DNA from: a virus
DNA: 52,733 bases
Strand: one strand, 5' to 3'
IMG/VR virus record: IMGVR_UViG_3300025418_000293
Span: 1 to 52,733 of that record
Shown here: piece by piece, positions 1 to 7,247 of the stretch
How the letters are laid out: every line of letters begins with the position of its first letter
How positions within the stretch are numbered: the stretch's first letter is position 1
Program-made: the position numbers and the translations under genes
Notes under the pieces: generated by a model
What the model saw: the letters and a program-made list of their open reading frames with translations, nothing else
What the model was told of the DNA's origin: nothing
Databases searched by the model: none

Positions 1-61
1 ACTTAGTACCACCGCTATGGAAAGGGTGGCCATGATGGGCAATTTTATCGTGATGTTTCAT
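1..61 (-). CDS. 20-residue His-rich peptide, cut by the window ends
   Basis: An ATG at 59-61 opens a minus-strand frame that runs off base 1. It begins MKHHDKIAHHGHPFH and is preceded by AAGGATCT, a plausible ribosome binding site. If base 52733 joins base 1, the frame ends at once with TGA (two bases from the right end, one from the left), giving 20 residues. The next gene's ATG then follows 8 bases later. The composition resembles the His-rich stretch of the neighbouring 75-596 protein. No function is known; it could be a real microprotein or a decayed fragment of its neighbour. Confidence 0.4.
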   Translation of the reverse strand, partial: MKHHDKIAHHGHPFHSGGTK

Positions 62-74
62 GATAGATCCTTAA

Positions 75-596
75 TTAACAGGCTTTTCCGCCACGTTTCA
101 TACCCAAGGGCTTAGCTGCACCCATTTTAGGTTCCATACCTTTAGTATGACCTTTCTTTTGGACGCCATGCTCACCGTGTTTGAGCTTACCGCCCATTTC
201 AGCTTTGCCCATCTTAGCAGTAGTAATACCGCTTTTCTCAGCAATGCCGTGCTTACCAGTGGTCATGCCACCAGAAGCCATTTTTTTAACGTGGCCGCCG
301 TGTTTCATCGCCTCTTTCAAGTGATGATGAGCCATTTTCATATGATGCGAGTGCATTTCGTGTTTTTCCATGATTCCACCTTTTTTCATTAAAGCCATTT
401 TGCCGTGTTTGGTCTCAGGCTTGTTGACACGTTGAAGATCAGCTCTGTCACCAGAGCCCTTACCAAATTTCAGCCCCTTGCTGGCCTCGCTGAAATCCTG
501 TCCAACAGACTGGGGAACCCCAACCTGTTTTGCGAATGCAGGGTTATGAGCCACCGCATCCATAAAATTTTTCTGTTTCAAACTAACTGCTGGCAT
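75..596 (-). CDS. His/Lys/Met/Gly-rich protein, DUF3008-like start
   Basis: A 173-residue basic protein. Residues 1-50 (MPAVSLKQKNFMDAVAHNP, then FAKQVGVPQSVGQDF) resemble small phage and bacterial proteins of the DUF3008 type. From about residue 60 it becomes repetitive, rich in H, K, M and G, with clusters such as MHSHHMKMAHHHLKEAMKHGG, and it ends RGGKAC. This composition could bind metal ions or nucleic acid, which is inference. It overlaps the upstream membrane-protein gene by 14 bases and sits just before the lysis genes of the circular map. It may be a virion or lysis-region accessory protein; the family resemblance is from memory. Confidence 0.75.
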   Translation of the reverse strand: MPAVSLKQKNFMDAVAHNPAFAKQVGVPQSVGQDFSEASKGLKFGKGSGDRADLQRVNKPETKHGKMALMKKGGIMEKHEMHSHHMKMAHHHLKEAMKHGGHVKKMASGGMTTGKHGIAEKSGITTAKMGKAEMGGKLKHGEHGVQKKGHTKGMEPKMGAAKPLGMKRGGKAC

Positions 597-828
597 GTTG
601 ATTCTCCATCAGTCTGTCAATCTTTGCTTCCAGCCTGTCTAACCGATCCAGCACTCTGTTGATATCGGCATGGACTTCTGCTTTTGTCACATACTCTTTG
701 GCCATCTCTTCCCGTGTCCGGTTTACCAAAATAGTTACGCGTTGCAATTCTGCTGATTTCTCTCTCAACACCCAGCCTAAAAGCGCGACAAGTAAGGAGA
801 GAACTGCATTCCATACTGGTGTGTCCAT
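583..828 (-). CDS. Small membrane protein with coiled coil (XhlA/holin-like layout)
   Basis: An 81-residue protein. I chose the ATG at 828, which overlaps the upstream stop in an ATGA, over an upstream alternative start at 867. Residues 4-20 (PVWNAVLSLLVALLGWV) form one membrane helix. The rest is charged and helical, with heptad-like LDRLDRLEAKIDRL near the C terminus. This layout is common in phage lysis-region proteins such as the XhlA type, and the gene lies a few hundred bases ahead of the spanins and endolysin on the circular map. A holin or anti-holin role is possible but unproven. Confidence 0.7.
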   Translation of the reverse strand: MDTPVWNAVLSLLVALLGWVLREKSAELQRVTILVNRTREEMAKEYVTKAEVHADINRVLDRLDRLEAKIDRLMENQHASS

Positions 829-1118
829 CAGACATTCTTTCCTTTGGTCAACCCACGCACAGCGCAACCATCAGCACATTTCCATACACGCAAGCTTTTG
901 TTAATCCGGCTGTTTGGGTCGTGGGCAGTTTTTGAGGAAGTTAATTTCTTCTTCATGCCCTCCATCCGAGCACAAAAACTTTTCTTCCTTGATCCGCCCT
1001 CGGGTTGGGGAGCTTTTAAATTCATCCCCTCCTTCTTTGCCGAAGCACGACCCTTGGCGTTTAGACCACCATTCGGATTCTTCCCTTCTTTGCGCTGCCA
1101 TGCTGGTGACTTAGCCAT
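828..1118 (-). CDS. DUF6321-like small basic protein
   Basis: A 96-residue basic protein. The N-terminal half has the pattern AWQRKEGKNPNGGLNAKGRAS followed by RKKSFCARMEGM, which I recognise as the DUF6321 type found in many phages beside structural genes. The C terminus, KCADGCAVRGLTKGKNV, resembles a separate short motif seen in small phage proteins, so this may be a natural fusion. The stop overlaps the start of the next gene by four bases, indicating coupled translation within the late operon. The function of the family is unknown. Confidence 0.75.
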   Translation of the reverse strand: MAKSPAWQRKEGKNPNGGLNAKGRASAKKEGMNLKAPQPEGGSRKKSFCARMEGMKKKLTSSKTAHDPNSRINKSLRVWKCADGCAVRGLTKGKNV

Positions 1119-1120
1119 GA

Positions 1121-1894
1121 TTAGGTGTTCCCAGAATCTACGTTAAAGATCTGATAACCTTCAACCACAATACCAGCAGCTACGGTTCCTGTACTTGCTT
1201 TCAATTGCCATTGAATATCAGTCCTTGGGCCAAACTTGAATGGGATTGTTTTGGTCACAATGAAGTTATTGATGAATGGCTCTTGCAAAACACTTAATTG
1301 AACACCGGTTGCATTGTTGTACGCCACAGCTTGATAAGTCAAAGTTGTAGACGATGTGTATGCGTTATTGGTGTTGATGGTGATTTGCGTAAAGTCATAT
1401 TCTGAGTTGTTGGGCACAGAATAAACAGCCATTTGACTTTTGCCAATACCTGCATTGATATAAGCGTACACACTGCTATTTGAAGCAGTGGCGGTGATCT
1501 GGCCTACGTTTGTTTTTTGACCAGAACCGGGAGTGGTTAGTGTCAATCCATTGATGCGTAAATACTTGCCAACGGTTGTACCACTTGGTGTTGAAGTTGT
1601 CATAAGCACTTGCTCAGACAATACGTTGTAGTTTGCGTCCAGTCCAGTCACCAACACCACTGCATTTTGATCTGATGCAGAAGCGCTAGCAATTGTGAAT
1701 GTGGAAGCAGTTGTTAGGTATGCAGGATATGCAGAAGTTACTTCCCAAATTGGGATAAAACTTGTACCGATAGAGGGCTGGTAACCAAAAATGTTAACGC
1801 CACTATGAAACCCAATTTGCCCACGGGCAACTTGCAACTCAAAAGGCTCATACCTTCCTTGTTGCGTAATCGATTTAGCCTTTGGTGTAGCCAT
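1121..1894 (-). CDS. Virion structural protein (beta-rich, tail or decoration)
   Basis: A 257-residue Ser/Thr/Ala-rich, beta-type protein with a good ribosome binding site (AAGGAGATTATTC before ATG). The opening GRYEPFELQVARGQI, then HSGVNIFGYQP, matches a family encoded in the structural region of many uncultured aquatic phages. The remainder looks like a beta-sandwich. It lies after the capsid genes and before the lysis genes. Candidates are a tail-fibre or capsid-surface protein; the sequence alone does not decide between them. A UUCG-loop hairpin lies between it and the upstream gene. Confidence 0.7.
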   Translation of the reverse strand: MATPKAKSITQQGRYEPFELQVARGQIGFHSGVNIFGYQPSIGTSFIPIWEVTSAYPAYLTTASTFTIASASASDQNAVVLVTGLDANYNVLSEQVLMTTSTPSGTTVGKYLRINGLTLTTPGSGQKTNVGQITATASNSSVYAYINAGIGKSQMAVYSVPNNSEYDFTQITINTNNAYTSSTTLTYQAVAYNNATGVQLSVLQEPFINNFIVTKTIPFKFGPRTDIQWQLKASTGTVAAGIVVEGYQIFNVDSGNT

Positions 1895-1920
1895 GAATAA
1901 TCTCCTTAAAGGTTAAAGAT

Positions 1921-1936
1921 AGGGGCCGAAGCCCCT
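1921..1936 (-). terminator. UUCG-loop hairpin, weak terminator or processing site
   Basis: On the minus strand a perfect 6-bp stem AGGGGC/GCCCCT is closed by the stable tetraloop TTCG and followed by ATCTTTAACC. The U-tract is short, so termination would be partial at best. It lies between the 1942-2640 and 1121-1894 genes and may protect or end the upstream capsid-region message. Confidence 0.45.
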
Positions 1937-1941
1937 AGAGA

Positions 1942-2640
1942 TTAATCAAAGTTACCGTAAGGGTAAGTTGTGGTTGTACCGATGTTTCCGTCAGCCTGTG
2001 TATAACGCACAGTCAAGTACAAAGTACCAGTCGTAGGAGCAGGAGTACCTGTACCTGTAATCACCAAAGTCATCACAACTTGTGAGAATGTAGCTGGCTC
2101 AATTGTACCTGTGGGGTTAGTAAAGTCAGCGGTAGTTGCTTGGATGTTGGTCAACTGTGTACCAGTAAAGGTTGTAGAGTAACGACCTGCCACCAACACG
2201 TTTGTTGTAGCAGTCAAAGTTACTGAACCGTACTGAGTACCGTTGAATTGATTACCAATGTTTACCACGCCAGCAGTGATTGTAGAACCACCTGTAATAC
2301 CTGTACCGATATCAACTAAAAAGTCGTTGATCTGTGAACCTGTGGGCAAATAAAACACTGCGCCACGATACACAGTGGTAGCGGCATCAGCAGTGATTGT
2401 TGCGGCTGTAGGAGGATATACAGAACTAGAGTTTGTATAAACAACAGCGTTTACGTTAGGAATCAAATTACCATTGACAAACTGACCATTACCACCAGGG
2501 TAACCAGCAGTACCATTTCCGCCAGTATTGGCGAAGTTCATGTCAATGTTTTGAGCGAGGTCGGTATAACCTACGTTACGAATTGGGCCAAAGCGTTGAT
2601 CGCCCGATAGGATTGGGCCAGAGAATGTGGAACGAGCCAT
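1942..2640 (-). CDS. Virion structural protein (Gly/Thr-rich, beta)
   Basis: A 232-residue protein beginning ARSTFSGPILSGDQRFGPIR, a start shared by phage proteins encoded next to the capsid gene, followed by a long Thr/Gly/Val-rich beta region. It is directly downstream of the HNH gene, so without that insertion it would follow the major capsid gene. This suggests a head-decoration or fibre role (inference). The ribosome binding site is AAGGAATTATC before ATG. Confidence 0.65.
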   Translation of the reverse strand: MARSTFSGPILSGDQRFGPIRNVGYTDLAQNIDMNFANTGGNGTAGYPGGNGQFVNGNLIPNVNAVVYTNSSSVYPPTAATITADAATTVYRGAVFYLPTGSQINDFLVDIGTGITGGSTITAGVVNIGNQFNGTQYGSVTLTATTNVLVAGRYSTTFTGTQLTNIQATTADFTNPTGTIEPATFSQVVMTLVITGTGTPAPTTGTLYLTVRYTQADGNIGTTTTYPYGNFD

Positions 2641-2661
2641 GATAATTCCTTATGCAAAAGT

Positions 2662-2710
2662 CTCTTGTTAATCGTTGCATCGTGACCCCTGGGCGGGCTG
2701 GCAACAAGAG
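2662..2710 (-). repeat. Long hairpin in the leader between HNH and structural gene
   Basis: CTCTTGTT at 2662-2669 pairs with AACAAGAG at 2703-2710, with a GC-rich loop between. It lies in the 98-base gap after the HNH stop and before the 1942-2640 gene. It could be the downstream border of the HNH insertion or a weak terminator. The stem is the only evidence. Confidence 0.3.
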
Positions 2711-2738
2711 AAAAATCCCAGACAAGTGGCAATATACA

Positions 2739-3329
2739 CTATTCTTTGGGTGTGTCAAGAAGTTTATTGGACTTTTTTAAGTTTTCTTCCTGAGTGATTA
2801 CACGGAGATTCCAAGGCACATGAAGGCCACAAACATCTTCACCCCGCAAAGGAATAATATGGTCAACGACATATTGTTCCCCAGTTGTTTTAGACATGGT
2901 TATGGCAATTTTATAAAGCTCACGAATTTCTGCTTTTTCTTTTTTGGTCAACCATTTGGGTGTAGCATTTCTATGTTTACGTCTGCGTGCTTTTGTATCG
3001 GCTCGTACCCATGTTGTATTACGTTCCTTCCACGCTTTTTGATACACACGTTTAACTTCTATTGGCCGTGTTTTTGCGGCGTCAATTACTTGCTCTTTGT
3101 GTTCTACATACCATTCATTCTTTTTGTCTTTCACATCTTCACGCTGGTTATATTGCCTAAAGTATTCTGCGCGAGTTTCATTTCCTTTAGCCCATTCAAC
3201 CTTTAAACATTCAACACACGCTCCTTTGGTTTTGCGTAATGCTATGTGCCCATGTTTGCAAGGTATTCCTGTAAAGTAGTGAGTTGCACCTATACGTTTA
3301 GCTTCTTCTCTTGTTGTTGGGTATTCCAT
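2739..3329 (-). CDS. Free-standing HNH homing-type endonuclease
   Basis: A 196-residue basic protein. The HNH core lies at about 156-190: VVDHIIPLRG (D156, H157), GLHVPWNLR (H170, N174) and EENLKKSN. An N-terminal CKHGH...C..C cluster (about 24-41) is a likely zinc-binding element, as in many phage HNH nucleases. Such enzymes cut DNA and can spread as selfish genes. It interrupts the tightly packed late operon between the capsid gene and a structural gene, with a terminator and its own promoter upstream and loose spacing on both sides, which fits an inserted mobile cassette. No introns or self-splicing signals were seen. Confidence 0.9.
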   Translation of the reverse strand: MEYPTTREEAKRIGATHYFTGIPCKHGHIALRKTKGACVECLKVEWAKGNETRAEYFRQYNQREDVKDKKNEWYVEHKEQVIDAAKTRPIEVKRVYQKAWKERNTTWVRADTKARRRKHRNATPKWLTKKEKAEIRELYKIAITMSKTTGEQYVVDHIIPLRGEDVCGLHVPWNLRVITQEENLKKSNKLLDTPKE

Positions 3330-3337
3330 TTATTACT

Positions 3338-3356
3338 CCTGTGACTTAGTTACAGG
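3338..3356 (-). promoter_or_regulatory. Hairpin overlapping the HNH ribosome binding site
   Basis: On the message, CCTGTAAC-TAA-GTCACAGG forms an 8-bp stem with one mismatch. The right arm ends inside the CAGGAG ribosome binding site 8 bases before the HNH ATG. Pairing would hide the site and limit translation. This is a known way of silencing homing endonuclease genes in T4-like phages; here it is inference from the fold. Confidence 0.5.
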
Positions 3357-3358
3357 TA

Positions 3359-3367
3359 ATAATAGCA
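3359..3367 (-). promoter_or_regulatory. Extended -10 promoter for the HNH gene
   Basis: On the minus strand, TG-C-TATTAT (3367 down to 3359) fits an extended -10 element; the -35 region is poor. It lies after the capsid-gene terminator and before the HNH gene, so the nuclease would be transcribed on its own. Confidence 0.4.
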
Positions 3368-3375
3368 TAAGTTTT

Positions 3376-3405
3376 AGAAAAAGAAAAGGGGCCTCAAAAG
3401 GCCCC
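3376..3405 (-). terminator. Rho-independent terminator after the capsid gene
   Basis: On the minus strand a perfect GGGGCC-TTTTGA-GGCCCC hairpin is followed by TTTTCTTTTTC. It sits 26 bases after the major capsid stop codon and would end or reduce the capsid transcript before the HNH gene. Confidence 0.8.
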
Positions 3406-3430
3406 AAAAAGTATTAAAAGTAATACTTTA

Positions 3431-4342
3431 TTAGAAAGAACCTGAAGAACCCCAGATTCCAAGTGGATCAGACCATCCAAAAGAGTAACGCTCGCGAGCT
3501 TTATAACGTACGTTACCTGTATCGAAGTCTCCATCCATTGACTGGCTCAAAGGTGTGCGCTCAAAGTGCTTCATACCATTTGGAACGTCAGTGGTTAGGA
3601 ACCAAGCGTTGGGATCTGTCAAGAAGTGATTGACAGTGTAGCCCTCTGGGATTGCGCCCATTTGCTTGATTGCATTGATATCGTTATTTGTGGTAGCGAC
3701 ACGAAGTTCGGTATCCAACAAACGTTTTGCAACGAACATCAATGATGGAGGAATGATCATCTTCTTGGGTCTAGCAGCGATCAAGAGGCCACGCTCGTCT
3801 GTCCAAGCAGCGATCTGAATAACGGCGGCTTCCAAAGAAGTCTCGTTCAAATCAACTTGGGTTGTAGGAGTGTTGGCATTAGTGCCACCGTTCACCAATG
3901 GGTGAGCAGAGTTAAACAAAGAGACACCATCACCACCAATATAGCTAGAGTTGAAGCCGTTGTTAACAACAGCAGCAGCTTTCACTTGTTTGGTGTAAGC
4001 CATACCGCGAGCAAGAGCTTTGGTGTAACGGCCAGACAAGCTGTCGTACAAGTTATCTTCAATCGCCTCTTCGGTGATTGAAAAACCCAAAGCAATGGTT
4101 TCGTGGTTATAGCGAGTTGTCCATGCTTCTTGAGCATTGTCATAAGCGATGGCTGTGCCCTCGTTTTTGACTGGTGCTGCTGAGAAGCCAGACAATTTAG
4201 TCTCTTCCTCGAACGAACGCTCAGAGGTCTCTGTTTCGTAGATCTCTTTGTGTTCTTCACCATAACGTGCATACTCTAAACCGAACAAAGCGTTCAAGCC
4301 TGGGAGCAGCTCTTTCAATAGTTGTGCGCGTGAAATAGCCAT
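3431..4342 (-). CDS. Major capsid protein, HK97-like (Mu gpT-like type)
   Basis: A 303-residue protein in the expected position after scaffold and before the first strong late terminator. It starts MAISRAQLLKELLPGLN, has an N-terminal helical E/K-rich arm (YGEEHKEIYETETSERSFEE, about 27-46) and then an alternating alpha/beta core with a spine-helix-like stretch (DSLSGRYTKALARGMAYTKQV). The motifs NSAHPL and GLLIAARPKKMIIPP are typical of HK97-fold capsid proteins of this group. It forms the procapsid shell around the scaffold. Assignment rests on family resemblance and synteny. Confidence 0.85.
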   Translation of the reverse strand: MAISRAQLLKELLPGLNALFGLEYARYGEEHKEIYETETSERSFEEETKLSGFSAAPVKNEGTAIAYDNAQEAWTTRYNHETIALGFSITEEAIEDNLYDSLSGRYTKALARGMAYTKQVKAAAVVNNGFNSSYIGGDGVSLFNSAHPLVNGGTNANTPTTQVDLNETSLEAAVIQIAAWTDERGLLIAARPKKMIIPPSLMFVAKRLLDTELRVATTNNDINAIKQMGAIPEGYTVNHFLTDPNAWFLTTDVPNGMKHFERTPLSQSMDGDFDTGNVRYKARERYSFGWSDPLGIWGSSGSF

Positions 4343-4357
4343 TTGTTAGCTCCTTAA

Positions 4358-5218
4358 TTAAACGCCAGTAGCATTGAAGTAACTGTGGAAACCAAAGTTC
4401 CAAGTCACCAATACTTCGGGATAGCCAGTGAATGTAAACGCAGTAGCGGTAGACTGAGCAGTAGAAACTGCGCGGTTAATCGTCACTGTTGTACCGTTTA
4501 CGGTGGTAACGTAGGTATTTGAACCTGCGTTAATGCCTGGGCCAGAAATAACCATACCTGGGTAGATTGCACTGTTAGATGCAGACAATGTGATTGTCGT
4601 AGAGCTAGAAGTAGCATTCTGAACCACGCTGATTGCTGTGTCAGGCACAACACCCACGCAACGGAAGGGAGCACCGCCAGTTGCAGGAGTAACAGATGAA
4701 GTGGTTGTAGCAGAAGCTGACAACGCAACACCACCTAGTGAGTCACCAGTAGTAGTGCTTCCGCCTGGGCCTGAGTAGAACATATTAGCGCCAACATATG
4801 CTGGGTTAGCGTATAGAACCGTTTGGCTTTGTGCAGAACCGCCGTTAACAACGACAGCTTTGAACACAGCTTGAGGATCATCCACAACGTAAGCAATAGC
4901 ATCGGGAGCAGTTGTGCTAGCTTGCCAATATTGGAAACGGTTTTTGCCGTAAATTGGGCCGCCAGTAGTAGAGTACTCACAACCAACAAACACACCAATA
5001 GTTCCAGCTTGGGCTGAAGTAGAGTTGTATGCAAGTTGTGTAGGTGTAACACAGCCAATATTATTGCCTGTGCCAATATCAACAACGTCACCGTTGAAGA
5101 TTGAAGTGCTATAACCATTTAAGATGGGGAACATGCGGGTTGAACCAGCATATACTCGGCCACCAATCAGGTTATACGGTTTCAGCCCGTAAGGGGCTGG
5201 AATAAGCGGATAAGCCAT
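4358..5218 (-). CDS. Head decoration / capsid-stabilising protein candidate
   Basis: A 286-residue beta-rich protein immediately upstream of the capsid gene. It starts MAYPLIPAPYGLKPYNLIGG and has many G/S/T turns. About residues 203-270 look like an inserted Ig-like or beta-module (TTITLSAS, GMVISGPGI, TTVTINRA), a type common on phage surface and tail proteins. The last residues, VLVTWNFGFHSYFNATGV, appear to return to the parent fold. Cementing the capsid lattice or displaying the inserted domain is an inference from position. Confidence 0.65.
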   Translation of the reverse strand: MAYPLIPAPYGLKPYNLIGGRVYAGSTRMFPILNGYSTSIFNGDVVDIGTGNNIGCVTPTQLAYNSTSAQAGTIGVFVGCEYSTTGGPIYGKNRFQYWQASTTAPDAIAYVVDDPQAVFKAVVVNGGSAQSQTVLYANPAYVGANMFYSGPGGSTTTGDSLGGVALSASATTTSSVTPATGGAPFRCVGVVPDTAISVVQNATSSSTTITLSASNSAIYPGMVISGPGINAGSNTYVTTVNGTTVTINRAVSTAQSTATAFTFTGYPEVLVTWNFGFHSYFNATGV

Positions 5219-5234
5219 GTTGTTTCCTTAAAAT

Positions 5235-5684
5235 TTAAGAACCAGAACCAAAACTAACCCTGCTTTCTCTCTGTCTAAAGAGAGGCATGCGAGGATCACT
5301 TTCGCGCATGAATTGATTGTCGACTGAATCCACCTGTGCTTGGTTTTGTTTGCCGTAGTATTCGGCGCGCTGAACCAAAAACTCAGTAGGAATTCTGCAC
5401 AACAACAATCCGCCAATCTCAATATTGCCTTTGAATTGGCCGTCTTGAGTGGCATGTACCATCATCTCAGGATACTCTTCTGCTTTGCAGGGTTCATATC
5501 CTTCGCGCAATTTAGAAGAAATATTAGCGGGATCGGATTGACCCATCATACTAATACGGATATAACGATGCTTCCAACCTGGACGCTCATCGGGCATTGG
5601 GAGAGTCTCGGGGGCGCGCCACTGTTGTGGGCGTTGTGTTGTTGCACGAGTCTCTAATTCGCGAGCCATTCTATTTTGTGACAT
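5235..5684 (-). CDS. Conserved head-region protein of unknown function
   Basis: A 149-residue protein. The conserved elements are ERPGWKHRYIRISMMGQSDP, a REGYEPCKAEEYPEM stretch, an IGGLLLCRIP segment and NQFMRESDPRMPLF near the end. Similar proteins occur between scaffold and capsid genes in uncultured aquatic phages. The gene is 2 bases from the scaffold stop. Its place suggests a role in head assembly, but no enzymatic motif is visible. Confidence 0.7.
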   Translation of the reverse strand: MSQNRMARELETRATTQRPQQWRAPETLPMPDERPGWKHRYIRISMMGQSDPANISSKLREGYEPCKAEEYPEMMVHATQDGQFKGNIEIGGLLLCRIPTEFLVQRAEYYGKQNQAQVDSVDNQFMRESDPRMPLFRQRESRVSFGSGS

Positions 5685-5685
5685 G

Positions 5686-6648
5686 TTATTTCCTCATTTC
5701 TTCTGCTACTTTACGAGCATAGAGTTCCAATGGAACACCTAGCTTCTTTGCTAATTGAACCTGTGTTGCATTAAGCACGATTTTCTTGGGTGCAGTGCTA
5801 CGCGTCGCAGGGGCAACTACATTTGCTTTTTGGCGCTGAGATTCAGGTGCATCAGCGGATTCCACAGCAGCAAATTTTTCTGGGAATACTTGACGAAGCC
5901 TACTGTTGAGCCTTGTGTAGTACTCATCAGAATTGGGATCGATTCCGTCTTCTATGACCATTTTTTCGTGCAACGTAAGCGCATAGCCAGTCATCTCTCG
6001 GTCTTTCCCATACCATGGGTTGGATTGAAACCAACGTTCTGCTTTGGGGTCAACCTTCGGCGCTTGCGTGAGTTGAGTAGTTTGTACTACGTTCTTGTCG
6101 TCTTGTAAAGGGGTATGCTTAAAATTATTAACTTTATCAGCACGGATTGTTGCTGCAGTGAGATCTTTCTGCGCTTTGATCATGGCATCAGGGTCACCCG
6201 ACTCATAAGCTGCGCGGTATGATCTCTCTGCGGCTTCCACTTCACTCAGAACAACTCTTTTAGCTTGCTCAAGTAATACTTCTTGATTAGTATTAAGCGA
6301 ACCTTTGAGCTTTTTGTTTTCTTCAACAACAGCTTGCGCTAGTCGAAGAGCTTCTTCTTTTTCACGGAACGCGGCCTCTTTGGCGCGACGCTCGTCGTGG
6401 TATCCCTTGCCCAACTTGGCTAGTCTATCCTTCAGACGTTTGTCTGTGTATTTTTCTAGCTCATCGTCGGTAACATCAGCAGGGGGCTCAGCCATGGGCG
6501 TGATATTTCTATCATCCTCTGGCGTATCATCCACCACCTCAATCTCGGGTTTGTCTTCTTCAGCGGCAACAACTTTGCCACCTTTGCGAGACTGTTTATC
6601 TTCCACCTCGTCTGGAAACTCGAATTCAACTTTTTCAAAATCAGCCAT
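5686..6648 (-). CDS. Capsid assembly scaffold protein
   Basis: A 320-residue protein with the usual scaffold architecture. There is an acidic disordered N terminus (about 1-70), a long charged coiled-coil region (about 70-150, with KGYHDERRAKEAAFREKEEAL) and a Lys/Arg-containing C-terminal helix (VQLAKKLGVPLELYARKVAEE) of the type that docks on the capsid protein. It precedes the capsid genes. The scaffold directs procapsid assembly and then leaves or is cleaved. No protease domain is visible here, so removal is probably by exit. Confidence 0.8.
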   Translation of the reverse strand: MADFEKVEFEFPDEVEDKQSRKGGKVVAAEEDKPEIEVVDDTPEDDRNITPMAEPPADVTDDELEKYTDKRLKDRLAKLGKGYHDERRAKEAAFREKEEALRLAQAVVEENKKLKGSLNTNQEVLLEQAKRVVLSEVEAAERSYRAAYESGDPDAMIKAQKDLTAATIRADKVNNFKHTPLQDDKNVVQTTQLTQAPKVDPKAERWFQSNPWYGKDREMTGYALTLHEKMVIEDGIDPNSDEYYTRLNSRLRQVFPEKFAAVESADAPESQRQKANVVAPATRSTAPKKIVLNATQVQLAKKLGVPLELYARKVAEEMRK

Positions 6649-6658
6649 GGTCTACTCC

Positions 6659-7063
6659 TTATGTTGCGCGGGAAATGCCACGGGGATCTTGAACCACAGC
6701 TTCAACAGAGTCATCATTGATGATCCTGAATTCTTTACCGTGAATCTTTAATCTTGTGCCCGTGTTGGGTCTAACAATCACAAAGTCCCCGACCTTACAA
6801 GAAGGCCCACTGGGAAAACGTGTTGCATCTTTATAGGCATCAGGGCCTAGTTTCACAACAAATAGTACTGGAGACAGCACTTCTTCATAGTGAATAGTTG
6901 TGCCTGACTTAATCAACCCACTCTCATATTTTTCATCAATCTCTGGTAAGACTGTGAGAATCTGAAAACGCACAGGATCAGGCAATTGTTTTGCCTTCTC
7001 ATCAGCCGTTGCGGGAAGTACAGTCGCGGTGGCACCGTCTTGGCTTACGAGTAGTTCACTCAT
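6659..7063 (-). CDS. GroES-like co-chaperonin
   Basis: A 134-residue protein whose residues about 28-128 follow the GroES fold. PDPVRFQILTVLPEIDEKYES resembles the first strands and mobile loop, VLFVVKLGPDAYKD the central strand, KVGDFVIVRPNTGTRLKIHG the GDxV and GT-EVKIDGE region, and EFRIINDDSVEAVV the final strands. Phage co-chaperonins such as T4 gp31 replace host GroES so that GroEL can fold the capsid protein. The location, between portal and scaffold and three genes from the capsid gene, fits that role. The match is by pattern only, and the N-terminal 25 residues are extra. Confidence 0.75.
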   Translation of the reverse strand: MSELLVSQDGATATVLPATADEKAKQLPDPVRFQILTVLPEIDEKYESGLIKSGTTIHYEEVLSPVLFVVKLGPDAYKDATRFPSGPSCKVGDFVIVRPNTGTRLKIHGKEFRIINDDSVEAVVQDPRGISRAT

Positions 7064-7247
7064 TATTTTCCTTCTTTACTTTTTCTTCGAGGTCTTCAAG
7101 GTGGGAGTTGGCTCGGCTAAGACCCCGAATAAATCCGACCAACTCACGATACTCTGCCCAATCTTTGGCCCCGCCACTCACTAGCGGTTTCATGGCCATG
7201 TCGATTAAATCTTGGTTCTGCTTTTTTAAATACTCAATCTCTGTCAT
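7056..7247 (-). CDS. Small conserved helical protein
   Basis: A 63-residue protein, charged and helical. It begins with MTEIEYLKKQNQDLIDM and contains KDWAEYRELVGFIRGLSRA, a pattern I have seen in small phage proteins next to portal genes. Its ATG overlaps the portal stop by four bases and its stop overlaps the GroES-like gene, so translation is coupled to head morphogenesis genes. The function is unknown. Confidence 0.7.
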   Translation of the reverse strand: MTEIEYLKKQNQDLIDMAMKPLVSGGAKDWAEYRELVGFIRGLSRANSHLEDLEEKVKKENNE

